From Owenia fusiformis (Eukaryota > Annelida > Polychaeta > Sabellida > Oweniidae), in assembly GCA_903813345.2 (NCBI GenBank), contig CAIIXF020000007.1, positions 2,609,730 to 2,673,729 on the forward strand: a DNA stretch of 64,000 bases, given 5' to 3'. Each line of letters starts with the position of its first letter. The stretch's first letter is position 1. A program made the position numbers and the translations under genes. This document shows, one piece after another, positions 37,146 through 47,429 of this stretch. The notes under the pieces are model-generated. The model worked only from the letters and a program-made list of their open reading frames with translations. It had not been told where the DNA came from and made no database searches.

Positions 37146-38205
37146 ATTTAAATGAGTTTGCCATAAAATAGTAGGCCAATCCGTCAGCCGACAGTTAATT
37201 CTCGAATGCTACCTTAGTTAGCTGAGAGCTATCAGTGAATTGAGAACATTGGAACAGTACATGTCAAAACATTTTTATTATACATATTAGGAGAGAGATT
37301 ATTAAGACATTTTAAATTATATTTTGTTGATTTATTTATATTTGTCATTCACGGGCCTAAAGCCTGTAATCTCAGTCATATTTGCTCTACGACGGGCGTA
37401 CGGCGGGCGAAACTTCCCACAATGATATATACAAAATATATATATGTAAAATCTACATCGTACAGCTTATCCCATATTTTATGCTGCATATTTCTCTCGA
37501 TTGTGGGAAGCAACGGCCACCGTACGGTTGCTGTATATCAAATGCGACTGAGGCATTACACCACCCATGTTACATACACATATTATACAAATTGTTTATA
37601 AAATATAAGAATTGAAACATGCACATCATCTGGTTTGTCTAGTTGAAACATAATACACAAATATAACCTACCACTATTCTATTTAGATTTAAATGAGTTT
37701 GCCATAAAATAGTAGGCCAATCCGTCAGCCGACAGTTAATTCTCGAATGCTACCTTAGTTAGCTGAGAGCTATCAGTGAATTGAGAACATTGGAACAGTA
37801 CATGTCAAAACATTTTTATTATACATATTAGGAGAGAGATTATTAAGACATTTTAAATTATATTTTGTTGATTTATTTATATTTGTCATTCACGGGCCTA
37901 AAGCCTGTAATCTCAGTCATATTTGCTCTACGACGGGCGTACGGCGGGCGAAACTTCCCACAATGATATATACAAAATATATATATGTAAAATCTACATC
38001 GTACAGCTTATCCCATATTTTATGCTGCATATTTCTCTCGATTGTGGGAAGCAACGGCCACCGTACGGTTGCTGTATATCAAATGCGACTGAGGCATTAC
38101 ACCACCCATGTTACATACACATATTATACAAATTGTTTATAAAATATAAGAATTGAAACATGCACATCATCTGGTTTGTCTAGTTGAAACATAATACACA
38201 AATAT
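37124..38205. repeat. Tandem duplication, two 541-bp copies
   Basis: Positions 37124-37664 are repeated at 37665-38205 with no difference noticed by eye; landmarks such as TTTGCTCTACGACGGGCGTA recur exactly 541 bp apart. Each copy contains a 190-bp foldback (TCTCAGTCATATTTGCTCT ... CAAATGCGACTGAGGCATT) related to the element at 63805-63968. The near identity means a recent duplication or an assembly artefact. Confidence 0.92.
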
Positions 38206-38219
38206 ACCTGTATTGTCTG

Positions 38220-39530
38220 GCATATCACTGATGGAGCACATATTGTTTAAATATCACAACTGAAACATTTATGTCTGACATGCCACAGATGTAGCACATA
38301 TTGTTTAAAATATCACAATTGAAACATTTATGTCTGACATGCCACAGATGTAGCACATATTGTTTAAAATATCATAATTGAAACATTTATGCCTGACATG
38401 ACACAGATGTAGAACATATTGTTTAAAATATCATAACTGAAACATTTATGTCTGGACATGCCACAGATGGAGCACATATTGTTCCAAATATCACAATAGA
38501 TGTTTCCTATAAATCGTGCCATCTTTTGATCCATCAGAGAAACCACAATATATTGGCTAGATTGACGATGTCATAGGTTGTACTTTAATAAAATTAGCAA
38601 AAAAGTAAATACCATTTTTGAATGGGCAGTTTGCTACCTACAACCAATGACATCATCAATCTAGCCAATGAGTTATAGTTTCCCAGATGGATCAAAAGAG
38701 GGCACGATTTATCGGAAACGTCTATTGAAACATTTATGTCTGACATGCCACAGATGTAGCACATATTGTTTAAAATATCATAATTGAAACATTTATATCG
38801 GACATGCCACAGATAGAGCACATATTGTTTAAAATATCACAATTGAAACATTTATATCGGACATGCCACAGATAGAGCACATATTGTTTAAAATATCACA
38901 ATTGAAACATTTATGTCTGACATGACACAGATGTAGCATATATTGTTTAAAATATCATAATTGAAACATTTATGTCTGACATGACACAGATGTAGCACAT
39001 ATTGTTTAAAATATCATAATTGAAATATTTATGTCTGACATGCCACAGATGTAGCACATATTGTTTAAAATATCACAATTGAAACATTTATGTCTGACAT
39101 GCCACAGATGTAGCACATATTGTTTAAAATATCATAATTGAAACATTTATGTCTGACATGCCACAGATGTAGCACATATTGTTGAAAGAATATCACAATT
39201 GAGACATATATTGTCTGACATGTCACGGATGAAGCACATATTGCTTAAAATACCACAACTGACACATATAGTTTAAATTATCAGAGCTGAAACATATATT
39301 GTCTGACATATCACAGATGGAGCACATGTTGTTAAAAATATCACAATTGAAACATTATCTGACATGTCTTGGATGAAGCGCATGTTTAAAACATCACAAC
39401 TGAAACATATATTGTCTGACATGTCTCGGATGGGGCACATATTGTTTAAAATATCACAGTTGAAACATTATCTGACATGTCATGCATGAAGCACAAATTG
39501 TTAAAAATATCAAAATTGAAACCTGTATTT
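38220..39530. repeat. 59-bp satellite array, about 18 units
   Basis: The unit contains AAACATTTATGTCTGACATG, CCACAGATGTAGCACATATT and GTTTAAAATATCACAATTG. The central units are nearly identical; units near 39180-39530 are diverged and vary in length. The array is interrupted at 38497-38725 by a foldback element. Short frames within it are repeat artefacts. Confidence 0.93.
38497..38725. mobile_element. Foldback element inserted in the 59-bp array
   Basis: AGATGTTTCCTATAAATCGT...TTTTGATCCATC and ATTGGCTAGATTGACGATGTC at the left are paired in reverse by GACATCATCAATCTAGCCAAT...GATGGATCAAAAG and ACGATTTATCGGAAACGTCT at the right, giving arms of about 90 bp. The unit sequence (CACAAT ... TTGAAAC) resumes across it, showing insertion into a pre-existing array. 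Confidence 0.85.
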
Positions 39531-39668
39531 TCCGATATATTAAAAATGTCCACTCAACAGCTGGGACATGTTTTGACGTGCCACAGCCACATATTGGCTA
39601 AAACATTTATTGTAGATGACGTGACAGTTTTAGTCATGTTACAATATTACCCAAAGACAGACCAGCAT

Positions 39669-39870
39669 CTATGGAGTAACATATGATGTTTTGGCTGGAC
39701 TTCGTAATCCAATATAAACAGGATTCTTGGCAGATGAAATTGCTCGCACGCCAATATATGATAAGAATCCATCAGCAGTAAGTGAAAGTCCCGATGAACC
39801 AACAAGGTTTTTGTAAGTTTCAGATTCTTTTGTGTATTGGTCGATGATGGCGTCAGCTTCAACATTCGCT
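39669..39870 (-). other. Last exon of SPFH/Band 7 protein A
   Basis: The acceptor TATATTCCAG is followed by a frame that continues the helix of exon 6 (IIINR / ANVEADAIIDQYTKESETYK), then SSGLSLTADGFLSYIG and a TAG. Protein B has ANATATQTLENAQMTGLRTL, LGISMTDNHKMSFNYL and a similar Pro-containing end. Both the phase (2) and the order of features agree. Confidence 0.85.
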
Positions 39871-42800
39871 CTGGAATATATAATGTAAATAGTAAATATA
39901 CAATCAATCGTGCAATGAAATGACTAAAACTTCAGATCTAGGAATGGAAACTTATCCTTAGCTTAGCCATATCCGTGATCATGAAAATGTTGAAGCAATT
40001 TATCCCACAACACATTGGCATTTTTCTATGTTGTGGATGTTTTTCAAGATGGTGGATTAATCGACGATACGTCTCCTGCCTGTCCACATCCTGGTCTCTT
40101 GGGGCGATCATCGTCTAATGGTGTGCCATTGGATCAATTTATGATTTTTATTCTTAAACCAAAACTGTAACATTGTAACTACAAACTAAGATGATTAGAC
40201 GACCTGACTTTAGTTCTTCTTTTTTAGAGCGTAGAAAAGTGGTCCAAGAGAAAAAATTCAAAGTTTTAGTTCTCATTAAATCCAATGGTACATATATATA
40301 AGAATACAAAAAACATGGTAACAACTTATTTTCGTCATATTCAACAATGCTTTAATTTGAAAGATTGGCATAATTAGAAAGAATTAGAATCTCTAAGAGA
40401 AAGACGACAATTTTTGATATTGTATTCCTTGGCAAATGATGTACTCCCGGTATTTTTCGCGTGCGATTTCGTGATTTTGTAAAATGTTGCCGAGTGTTTT
40501 TAGGCGATAAATGGGATACTAAGTAAATTGGCACAGGTTACAAGAACCTGTTGTTAAAGTAGATAATGGGGAGGGGTCCATATTTTGCCATAGCCAAAAT
40601 AAAAGAAAGAACAGAGAAGAACATTTTTGACTATCCATCTACCTTAGCAGACTAAAGAATCTGATACAATAATTTGAACATTTCCAGAAATTAAACCTTT
40701 TATGTATAACGGCTCATGTTGTGAAAAGTGTAGACATTGTTGCATCCCTCCATGTTGTTAGCTTGTGACATTAAAATTACCAGCTAACAAGCTAGACCCC
40801 AGCATGGCTACTGCATGCCTAACGTTAACGATTGAACACATGATTGCATATTAATTGAGAGCAATAAGAGATACAACAGTCACGCAGTGGTGAGTTTTGG
40901 ACTATGTTAGCCACTGAATAAGCTCTATGTTTAACTTGGCAGCTATTGCACTACATTTGTTAAAAATGGACCATGTACTATATACCGTTAATAACGTATA
41001 AATGCAAATTTTGAAACTCTGTTTTAATGCTTTGCAATTTTAAAAAGAAAATAGGTAAAATGTTGAATAAAACAATAATATGGATATACATTTTGTTTGG
41101 ATTCGTAGGATTATCACTGCTTTGCAACTGGTCTTTATATGTCACAGTTCGAAATAGAACATTGGTTCAAAGAGGGATTGACACCGAGATTGCAGAAACT
41201 AAAAATACCAGATTAATGCAGCTAAATAACATATCTGTTAAGGGTGAAAACAGAATGGAGGATACTGTTAATGGAAGTCTCAGGAATGGTCAAACAGTAT
41301 CAAAAAATGGACATAAAAGCACTACATTATTGCACAATGCCTTCCTAATGTATTTAGATCAAGGGGATGGGCATATGGTACAATTTACATTATTTCTGTA
41401 TGCATCCTGGAAATACGTCATGAGTCATCGGTACCTCAAATCCAACGTTACTATCGACAATACAACATCCCTGCCAGACATCATATTTGACTTGGTTGTG
41501 TATTGTCACCCAGAATCATGCAAGCTTCTCCCATTAGATTGCATCCCTATTGAACATGGCAATGTCTTAGAGGCTGTTCCAAGATGCTGGTACATTCCGT
41601 CTGGTCGACTCCAAAATCATCCAGACTATCCCTCTAACTATGGCTACATTAACACATTTACGTTTCTACTTGATGATAACTTGGGTCAGATTGCAAACAG
41701 ATATGATAGGATTTTGAGGACAGATACTGATGTGTTTATCTCTCCAGCAATATTAGGTTGGCCCGTCAAATATCCTTTTGTTACTGGCCGAGGGGGTTAT
41801 GGAGTACCATTTAGTGAAAACAGATTACGGGAAATATCAGCAAAACTTGGTTTGCGTCATCAGCACATCTCTAACATTGGAAGCAGCTGGTATGCAGAGC
41901 CAGGTATATTCCTGAAAGCTGCTAAGCTTGCATTGAAACTTTCAGTTCACTTTTATAACAATGAATTCAACAAATCCCTACCAGGTCTTGAAGGTGTATT
42001 TAACAAAACTACCGATGGAGAATGGCCAAAATGGTGGCGCGGCGTTTCAACAATGTATGGTAGTGAGCTAGCCGTCAATCATCTCATCCCCAATCTCACT
42101 CAAGACCACATAGCTTTTCGATATATGGACAAGGAAAGTACGGATGGTGTGACACCAGTAATGAAGGCACCTCATATACATTGCTGGCACACAGACATTG
42201 AATTCAACAAGTTTGTATTTACAGATAAACTTGTACGCTTTATTAGAACAGATATTAAAAAATTATGGATGCAGAATGAGACAATGTTATACTTTGGAGA
42301 TTTGGATGTATCTGGGATGACCATTAGGCAATATGTGACTTATATAGCATGGAATGGAGTCCTCAAATACGTACCACATATGTTTGAAAAAATGATGGCG
42401 CATTAGCCTTACTTATCAGATATCACCACAACCAATGAAATTCTGTATATCATTGCCCGTATCAACGGAAAAACAAATCCCAAAGAACAATATACCGTTT
42501 CCCACTCATTAATTTTAGCATAAAATCATTTACAACAAGATATTAAATATGAATGCAGATGGTTGTGTTATGTTTTTCAATTGCTTTTCAAAGTAACTTT
42601 CTACCAATAATAACATTTGGTTCACAAATACACATTTTTAATAAAAATATTTGATACATCATCTAAAAATATTTGGTACCTGATGGAACTAGGTGGTCAT
42701 TTATTTCGAATAATAATTTGAAAGTGGTTTCAAACCTAATGATAGCTATTTGATATCATGATAATTAGGATTGCGATTGAGTCATAAAATTAAAATGGGA

Positions 42801-45800
42801 ACGTTATGCGCACGTTCGCATACAATTATACATACAGTTGTACGATCCACTTCTTCGCCAACTTAACTTTCAGCTGTTAGGTTCAAGCAATGTACTCACG
42901 CGGGTTCAACTAGTCGGAGCGTATCGAAACCACTACATCCAGGAATAACCATGATAACAGTTGATTTGAACTTTAAACCTATCACTGCACCGTATTTCGT
43001 CAAACTTGTTCTATTCAAAGGAACAAAAATGCCTTTCTTCGGTACATTGATTTATTGTACAAAATTCCTCATTGCAGCGACGCCTTATTTTCATAGATTT
43101 CAACTAATGCCTGGGTCACATTTGCTCTGACTCATCAGCCTGCGCCCGTCCGATTGAGTATTTTGTTCAAATCGGAATTTACAATTTTGAATAAAATACT
43201 CAATCGGCCGATGAATCGGAGCAAATGTGACCCAGGCATAAGTCTAGTTATCTCGCCAGTTCTTTTCTCATTTCCGCCCACATTTTCCGAATGGACGCCC
43301 GATACAACCCTCCTTCGCTGCATCTAATTGTTTTGGCATTTAACGCAGCAGTTTTGAAACAACCCGCACATCTGCTAAAAATACGTCATGTAGTCTTTCA
43401 CTACACCCCATAGAGTGTCTATGACTACAAACGTGGAGTTATAAAACATTTTGCCCATCGTTGTGTCTGTTTGTAGGTTTGCCATGGTCGATTCTAAACA
43501 CAGAATCGACTTGTGTTTTAAGATTTTCCCTGTCTTGACCATTAATATAACATATATACGATTAAAGCATACAGTTAACTCTATATCAATTTATCGTATT
43601 CAATCATTCCAATAACCCAGATGCCAGGAGGTAGTAACCAATTTCACCACTAGGTGACTAATTCCGGTCAGAAAACATGGCAGATAAAGTAGAAAAATCC
43701 CTTAGACTTCAGTTTTAGTGGATCAATTTTTATATTACCCTTATGTTTCTGAAAGTTATTCAAATTAAAATATGTCCAGAAAAATAAAAATATTATCTGT
43801 CCAATGCAAGAAAATATATTTCTCTCTTTGATTTTGTAACATGGGTTCTATGGGGAATCTACCCAACCTTAAAGTCACATTAAGTTGATTAACAATTTAT
43901 GAAACCACTTTTCTAGATGTAATATTGTGACACCGAAGCACCCCTACTCCCTGAAGTTTTCAAAAATAACCTCGCCTCACAGTTTTCATGTTAGCTTTAA
44001 CAGACAGGACACAATCGTGTCCAAGAAATTAATTTTTAATGGGGATTCAAATAGGTAAATAAATAGAATGCTTCTTTGTGGAGGATTCAGAAAATTACAG
44101 AGAAATACTTTAAAGGAGAAGATCCACATATTTTATCCAAGATTTTTATGTTCAGTTCAGAATGCTAATTGGGACCATTTATCAAAAAGCTACAAGCTAC
44201 GTACAAAATACAAGCAAAATTACACAAGTTCAAACACTATTTCATTTACTTCAAGGTACAATATTGTGAATACCTGTTTATTATAATCCTAGCCTGGGAC
44301 TCTGCCAGGGCTACAGTTATGTCTGCTTGTGTCTCAGCCTCACGTTTCTGTGTTGTTGCTTGAGTCTCCAATCTTGGTCTTTCATTCCTTGCAACCTAGA
44401 TAGGTAGGTTTGTATATCATTAAATAATGCATGGTGTGAGCAAATTTTCACAAGATGATATTCCACAAGCCCGAATGGAATATCACTTGTGAAAGATGCA
44501 CAGGTATTCACCGAAAATATAATTAAATATTTGTATAATATGAGTCTGCAAACTTACCTCAATATTTTCCCTAGCTGCCTCCTTAGATCTAACTGCTTCC
44601 TCATAGGTAGATGGTCGTGCAATGTTATTAACCTAAAAACACAATGGAATTGAAACATGCAAACTTTTACTTGAACATAGAATCAGAGCAATGGAAAAGT
44701 ACTACTGCTTTTCTCTCTGCCTATTAATCAGATAGTATATGGATAGCAATACAACCTTTCTAAAAGATAATATCCTTTCTTATCAGGCTTCCACGTATTA
44801 AAATATAAGATCAACAAAATCACTTTGTTACTTTTGGAGTAATGGCAAAAACCCAAAATGCATGTCACATATAACTGTATAATGCAAGTAATTGAACTGG
44901 CTGACTTATTGTATCTCATCTTGTGATCTTGGCTTCCATTGTTGCCTCTGACTGCATCATAACAGTCAGTCTCTGGACAGGTCAATAATTGAATATATAT
45001 ATATCTTTTATCGACTCTTTAGATGTCATATCATGACATATTAGTCACTAAGGTAGAGCAGTTCTTCCCATTGTCGAGTTGAAGAACTGGTATCTTTATC
45101 CTGGCTAGAACCATAGACAATTCTAGCCAGCGCCAGCCTTTTATCGAGTTAGCAAGCACTCTAGTAATCGCCAGTATAGGTCAGCAGTCATAGGTCAAAG
45201 ACAAATCACAAGAAGTGCTGTGACCTGGGTTTGAACCCAAGACCTCTACTTTTCAGCTTGAAGCCAGACTTCCTGCTTTAGAGAATACTTACTTGTAAAT
45301 CAGTGACATCAGCATGCAATTCAGCATATCTTTCTTGCAGTGTTACTCGTACAGTTTCTTGGAATAGACCTCGCTCAGACTGTAGCTGTGATGTGTTGAA
45401 CAAACTGCATGTCTCATGTAATGATGCAGTTCCTTTAAAGGATGATGATTGTATTAATTACAATTTATCTTAGATGTTATGGATATTGATAGATATATGA
45501 TTAAAATGAAAATGTTTTAATGACAATTGCAGAAAATAGAATGCTGAAACAGATCAATGAACAATTTAAAATCAAAAACATTTATTTATTCAGAGCACTC
45601 CTGTATATTATATTGTGAGACAATACTCATAATATAGACATTAAATTGATATCACAAGAGAATATCACTAACTTACCAACTGAATAAAGAACAGTGAGGT
45701 AGGTGTCATGAGCCTTGAATTATGTGATGTCAGTCACAAGAGAATACTGTATCACTAACTCACCAACTGCATGAAGAACAGTGAGGTAGGTGTCATGATC

Positions 45801-47389
45801 ATTGAATTGAGTGATGATATCACAAGAGAATATCACTAACTTACCAACTGAATAAAGAACAGTGAGGTAGGTGTCATGATCCTTGAATTGAGTGATGTCA
45901 GTCACAAGAGAATACTGTATCACTAACTCACCAACTGCATGAAGAACAGTGAGGTAGGTGTCATGAGCCTTGAATTATGTGATGACATCACAAGAAAATA
46001 TCACTAACTTACCAACTGAATAAAGAACAATGAGGTAGGTGTCATGATCCTTGAATTGAGTGATGATAGACTTCAGGTGGTTTGCTTGAGCCTGGTACTG
46101 GTAGGCTACATCTAGAGTGATCTCAACGCCATCTTTATTTAGACACTACAAATAATATTAAGTTGTAGCTCTAGTTATGATTGGAGAGAATACTAATGGA
46201 ATAACAAGGTATATATGCAAAATTCCACCACCTACCATTTGTTACAAATGCTGAACTACAATCACTGAACACCAATTGCAAAACACTGTCCACAAAAAAA
46301 GTTGAGGCCTGCGGTAATGACATAATAAATACATAAATATTTTCATTTCCTATTCAATTGTTATGAACTTTGACATTGCTTCCAACACTATCTATCCAAT
46401 GCTGCATGCTACATTAATAATAGACATAAAATAAAATGTCAGATCTTACGATTAGATTGCTGAAAGAAATCGTCTTATAAACACTTGGAAATATAATGAA
46501 CTCAAATCCTGGAGGCCCCAGATGAAGTCCTTCATTTGTAGCTGAATCCTCCAAACTTCTAGCTATTGTATCATACTTCAAACCAACTGAAATCAAAGAA
46601 GTGTTTAGTTATATAAACAAATATATTATATAATACATAACAATATGATCAGAAAAAACATCAGGTTACTATAATAACCATACAATGAACCAATCAAATA
46701 GTAGAAACTTTATTCTTAATATTTATAACTCAATAATGTACCAAGTTAAGATGATTGGTCCAGTAGTATTGGAATAGCAACGTTTGAAGTTACTTGTGGA
46801 TCACCCTGTATATATGTGCATGTTCATACTAAGGTTTGAATAATCAAATTACATGACAATGTATACATAGGGAGTCATGCTACATTTCAAGGTATCAGCA
46901 TCTATCTAAGTAACTAGTAGTTGTAATATGGTTGGGTAGCTCCATACTATAGTGATGGCATGTTCAGCTAAAAATAGGACATAAATTTTGTGTTATCACT
47001 CTTTTGAAATTTTTTTTAAACTTTATATTGATACATAATGTTGATGGATTTTGATGGATTTTTGTTGCACTTTGGTATGAAATTAGCAACATCTCTTCTT
47101 ATGACACCAAATAATGGAATACTAGTTACATGGGAGGTCACTTAGAGCTTTTCTGAACAAAATCACAAGCTTTTAAAGGGCCTATATAGGATTCATAATT
47201 CGTACCTTTTGGCAGTGTTATATTAAACCTCACGCAATAAATGCTACAAATCAGTGATTTGGTGAATGAATCATTACCTTCGTATGTGTCCAAGCGCTTG
47301 AGAGACGAGGCCACAAGTGCAACAATAGCTGCTATAATACCAATCACTATTACACCTATAAATATCTTAAGACCCTTCCCTTCAGACAT
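39669..47389 (-). CDS. SPFH/Band 7 domain membrane protein A
   Basis: Seven exons on the minus strand: 47278-47389, 46450-46586, 46013-46145, 45293-45432, 44558-44632, 44274-44395 and 39669-39870. All junctions are GT-AG with agreeing phases, and 921 bp encode 306 residues. Residues 8-30 form one hydrophobic membrane segment (LKIFIGVIVIGIIAA). A Band 7-type region follows (HLGPPGFEFIIFPS, NKDGVEITLDVAYQYQ, LQSERGLFQETVRVTL). Next comes a charged helical stretch typical of prohibitin/stomatin proteins (YEEAVRSKEAARENIEVARN, KREAETQADITVALAESQA) and a C-terminal part (TADGFLSYIG). Such proteins form oligomeric membrane microdomains; the exact role is unknown. The last exon lies 4.4 kb from the sixth and was accepted because its phase, helix continuation and C-terminal layout match SPFH protein B. 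A putative 5' UTR exon ends at 48097 (CAGG|GTAAGA) and splices to 47429. Confidence 0.85.
41027..42406 (+). CDS. Intronless type II membrane protein, glycosyltransferase-like (possible DUF7164 family)
   Basis: A single open frame of 459 residues, nested in the opposite orientation inside the last intron of SPFH gene A. Residues about 15-37 form a signal anchor (IIWIYILFGFVGLSLL) after a short basic cytosolic end. A stem of about 60 residues with NIS, NGS and other sequons follows, then a catalytic-like region. Its core is YDRILRTDTDVFISP (near residue 228), a DxD motif of nucleotide-sugar transferases, in the context FLLDDN...FVTGRGGYG. Other marks are VVYCHPESCKLLP, PSNYGYIN, AEPGIFL, MYGSELAVNH and APHIHCWHT. 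A Golgi location and sugar transfer are inferred; substrate unknown. I associate the pattern with DUF7164 proteins from memory only. A second ATG at 41060 (MLNKTIIW) could be the start. An AATAAA lies at 42640. Confidence 0.82.
   Translation: MLCNFKKKIGKMLNKTIIWIYILFGFVGLSLLCNWSLYVTVRNRTLVQRGIDTEIAETKNTRLMQLNNISVKGENRMEDTVNGSLRNGQTVSKNGHKSTTLLHNAFLMYLDQGDGHMVQFTLFLYASWKYVMSHRYLKSNVTIDNTTSLPDIIFDLVVYCHPESCKLLPLDCIPIEHGNVLEAVPRCWYIPSGRLQNHPDYPSNYGYINTFTFLLDDNLGQIANRYDRILRTDTDVFISPAILGWPVKYPFVTGRGGYGVPFSENRLREISAKLGLRHQHISNIGSSWYAEPGIFLKAAKLALKLSVHFYNNEFNKSLPGLEGVFNKTTDGEWPKWWRGVSTMYGSELAVNHLIPNLTQDHIAFRYMDKESTDGVTPVMKAPHIHCWHTDIEFNKFVFTDKLVRFIRTDIKKLWMQNETMLYFGDLDVSGMTIRQYVTYIAWNGVLKYVPHMFEKMMAH
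42640..42645 (+). other. Probable polyadenylation signal of the nested gene
   Basis: The first good AATAAA downstream of the nested gene, 234 bp after its stop codon. Position is the only support. Confidence 0.45.
43107..43239. mobile_element. MITE, near-perfect hairpin (TGCCTGGGTCACATTTGCTC family)
   Basis: The ends ATGCCTGGGTCACATTTGCT and AGCAAATGTGACCCAGGCAT are perfect inverted repeats. The interior (GATTGAGTATTTTGTTCAAA / TTTGAATAAAATACTCAATC) pairs too, so the 133 bp form one hairpin. TAA flanks both sides, a possible 3-bp target duplication. Related termini occur at 37376 and 63805. Confidence 0.88.
45664..46100 (-). repeat. Tandem array of an exon-intron boundary, five copies
   Basis: Each copy (minus strand) contains the end of exon 3 of SPFH gene A (ITQFKDHDTYLTVLYSVG), its 5' splice site (GTAAGTTAG or GTGAGTTAG) and about 30 bp of intron. 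Donor positions are 46013, 45932, 45845, 45764 and 45677, giving spacings of 81, 87, 81 and 87 bp, a 168-bp dimer. The copy joined to the rest of exon 3 (ending at 46013) is the one used in the model. Confidence 0.9.
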
Positions 47390-47429
47390 CTTGCAGCATA
47401 ATAGTCAGTCAATACTGGATTTGAACAAA

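Noticed and set aside
37382-38156. Two identical 77-codon frames 541 bp apart
   Set aside because: They lie inside the tandem duplication and cover a hairpin-forming element. Identity reflects the duplication, not protein constraint.
45720-45923. Separate minus-strand gene with ITQF repeats
   Set aside because: The frame consists of tandem copies of the end of exon 3 and the adjoining intron of SPFH gene A.
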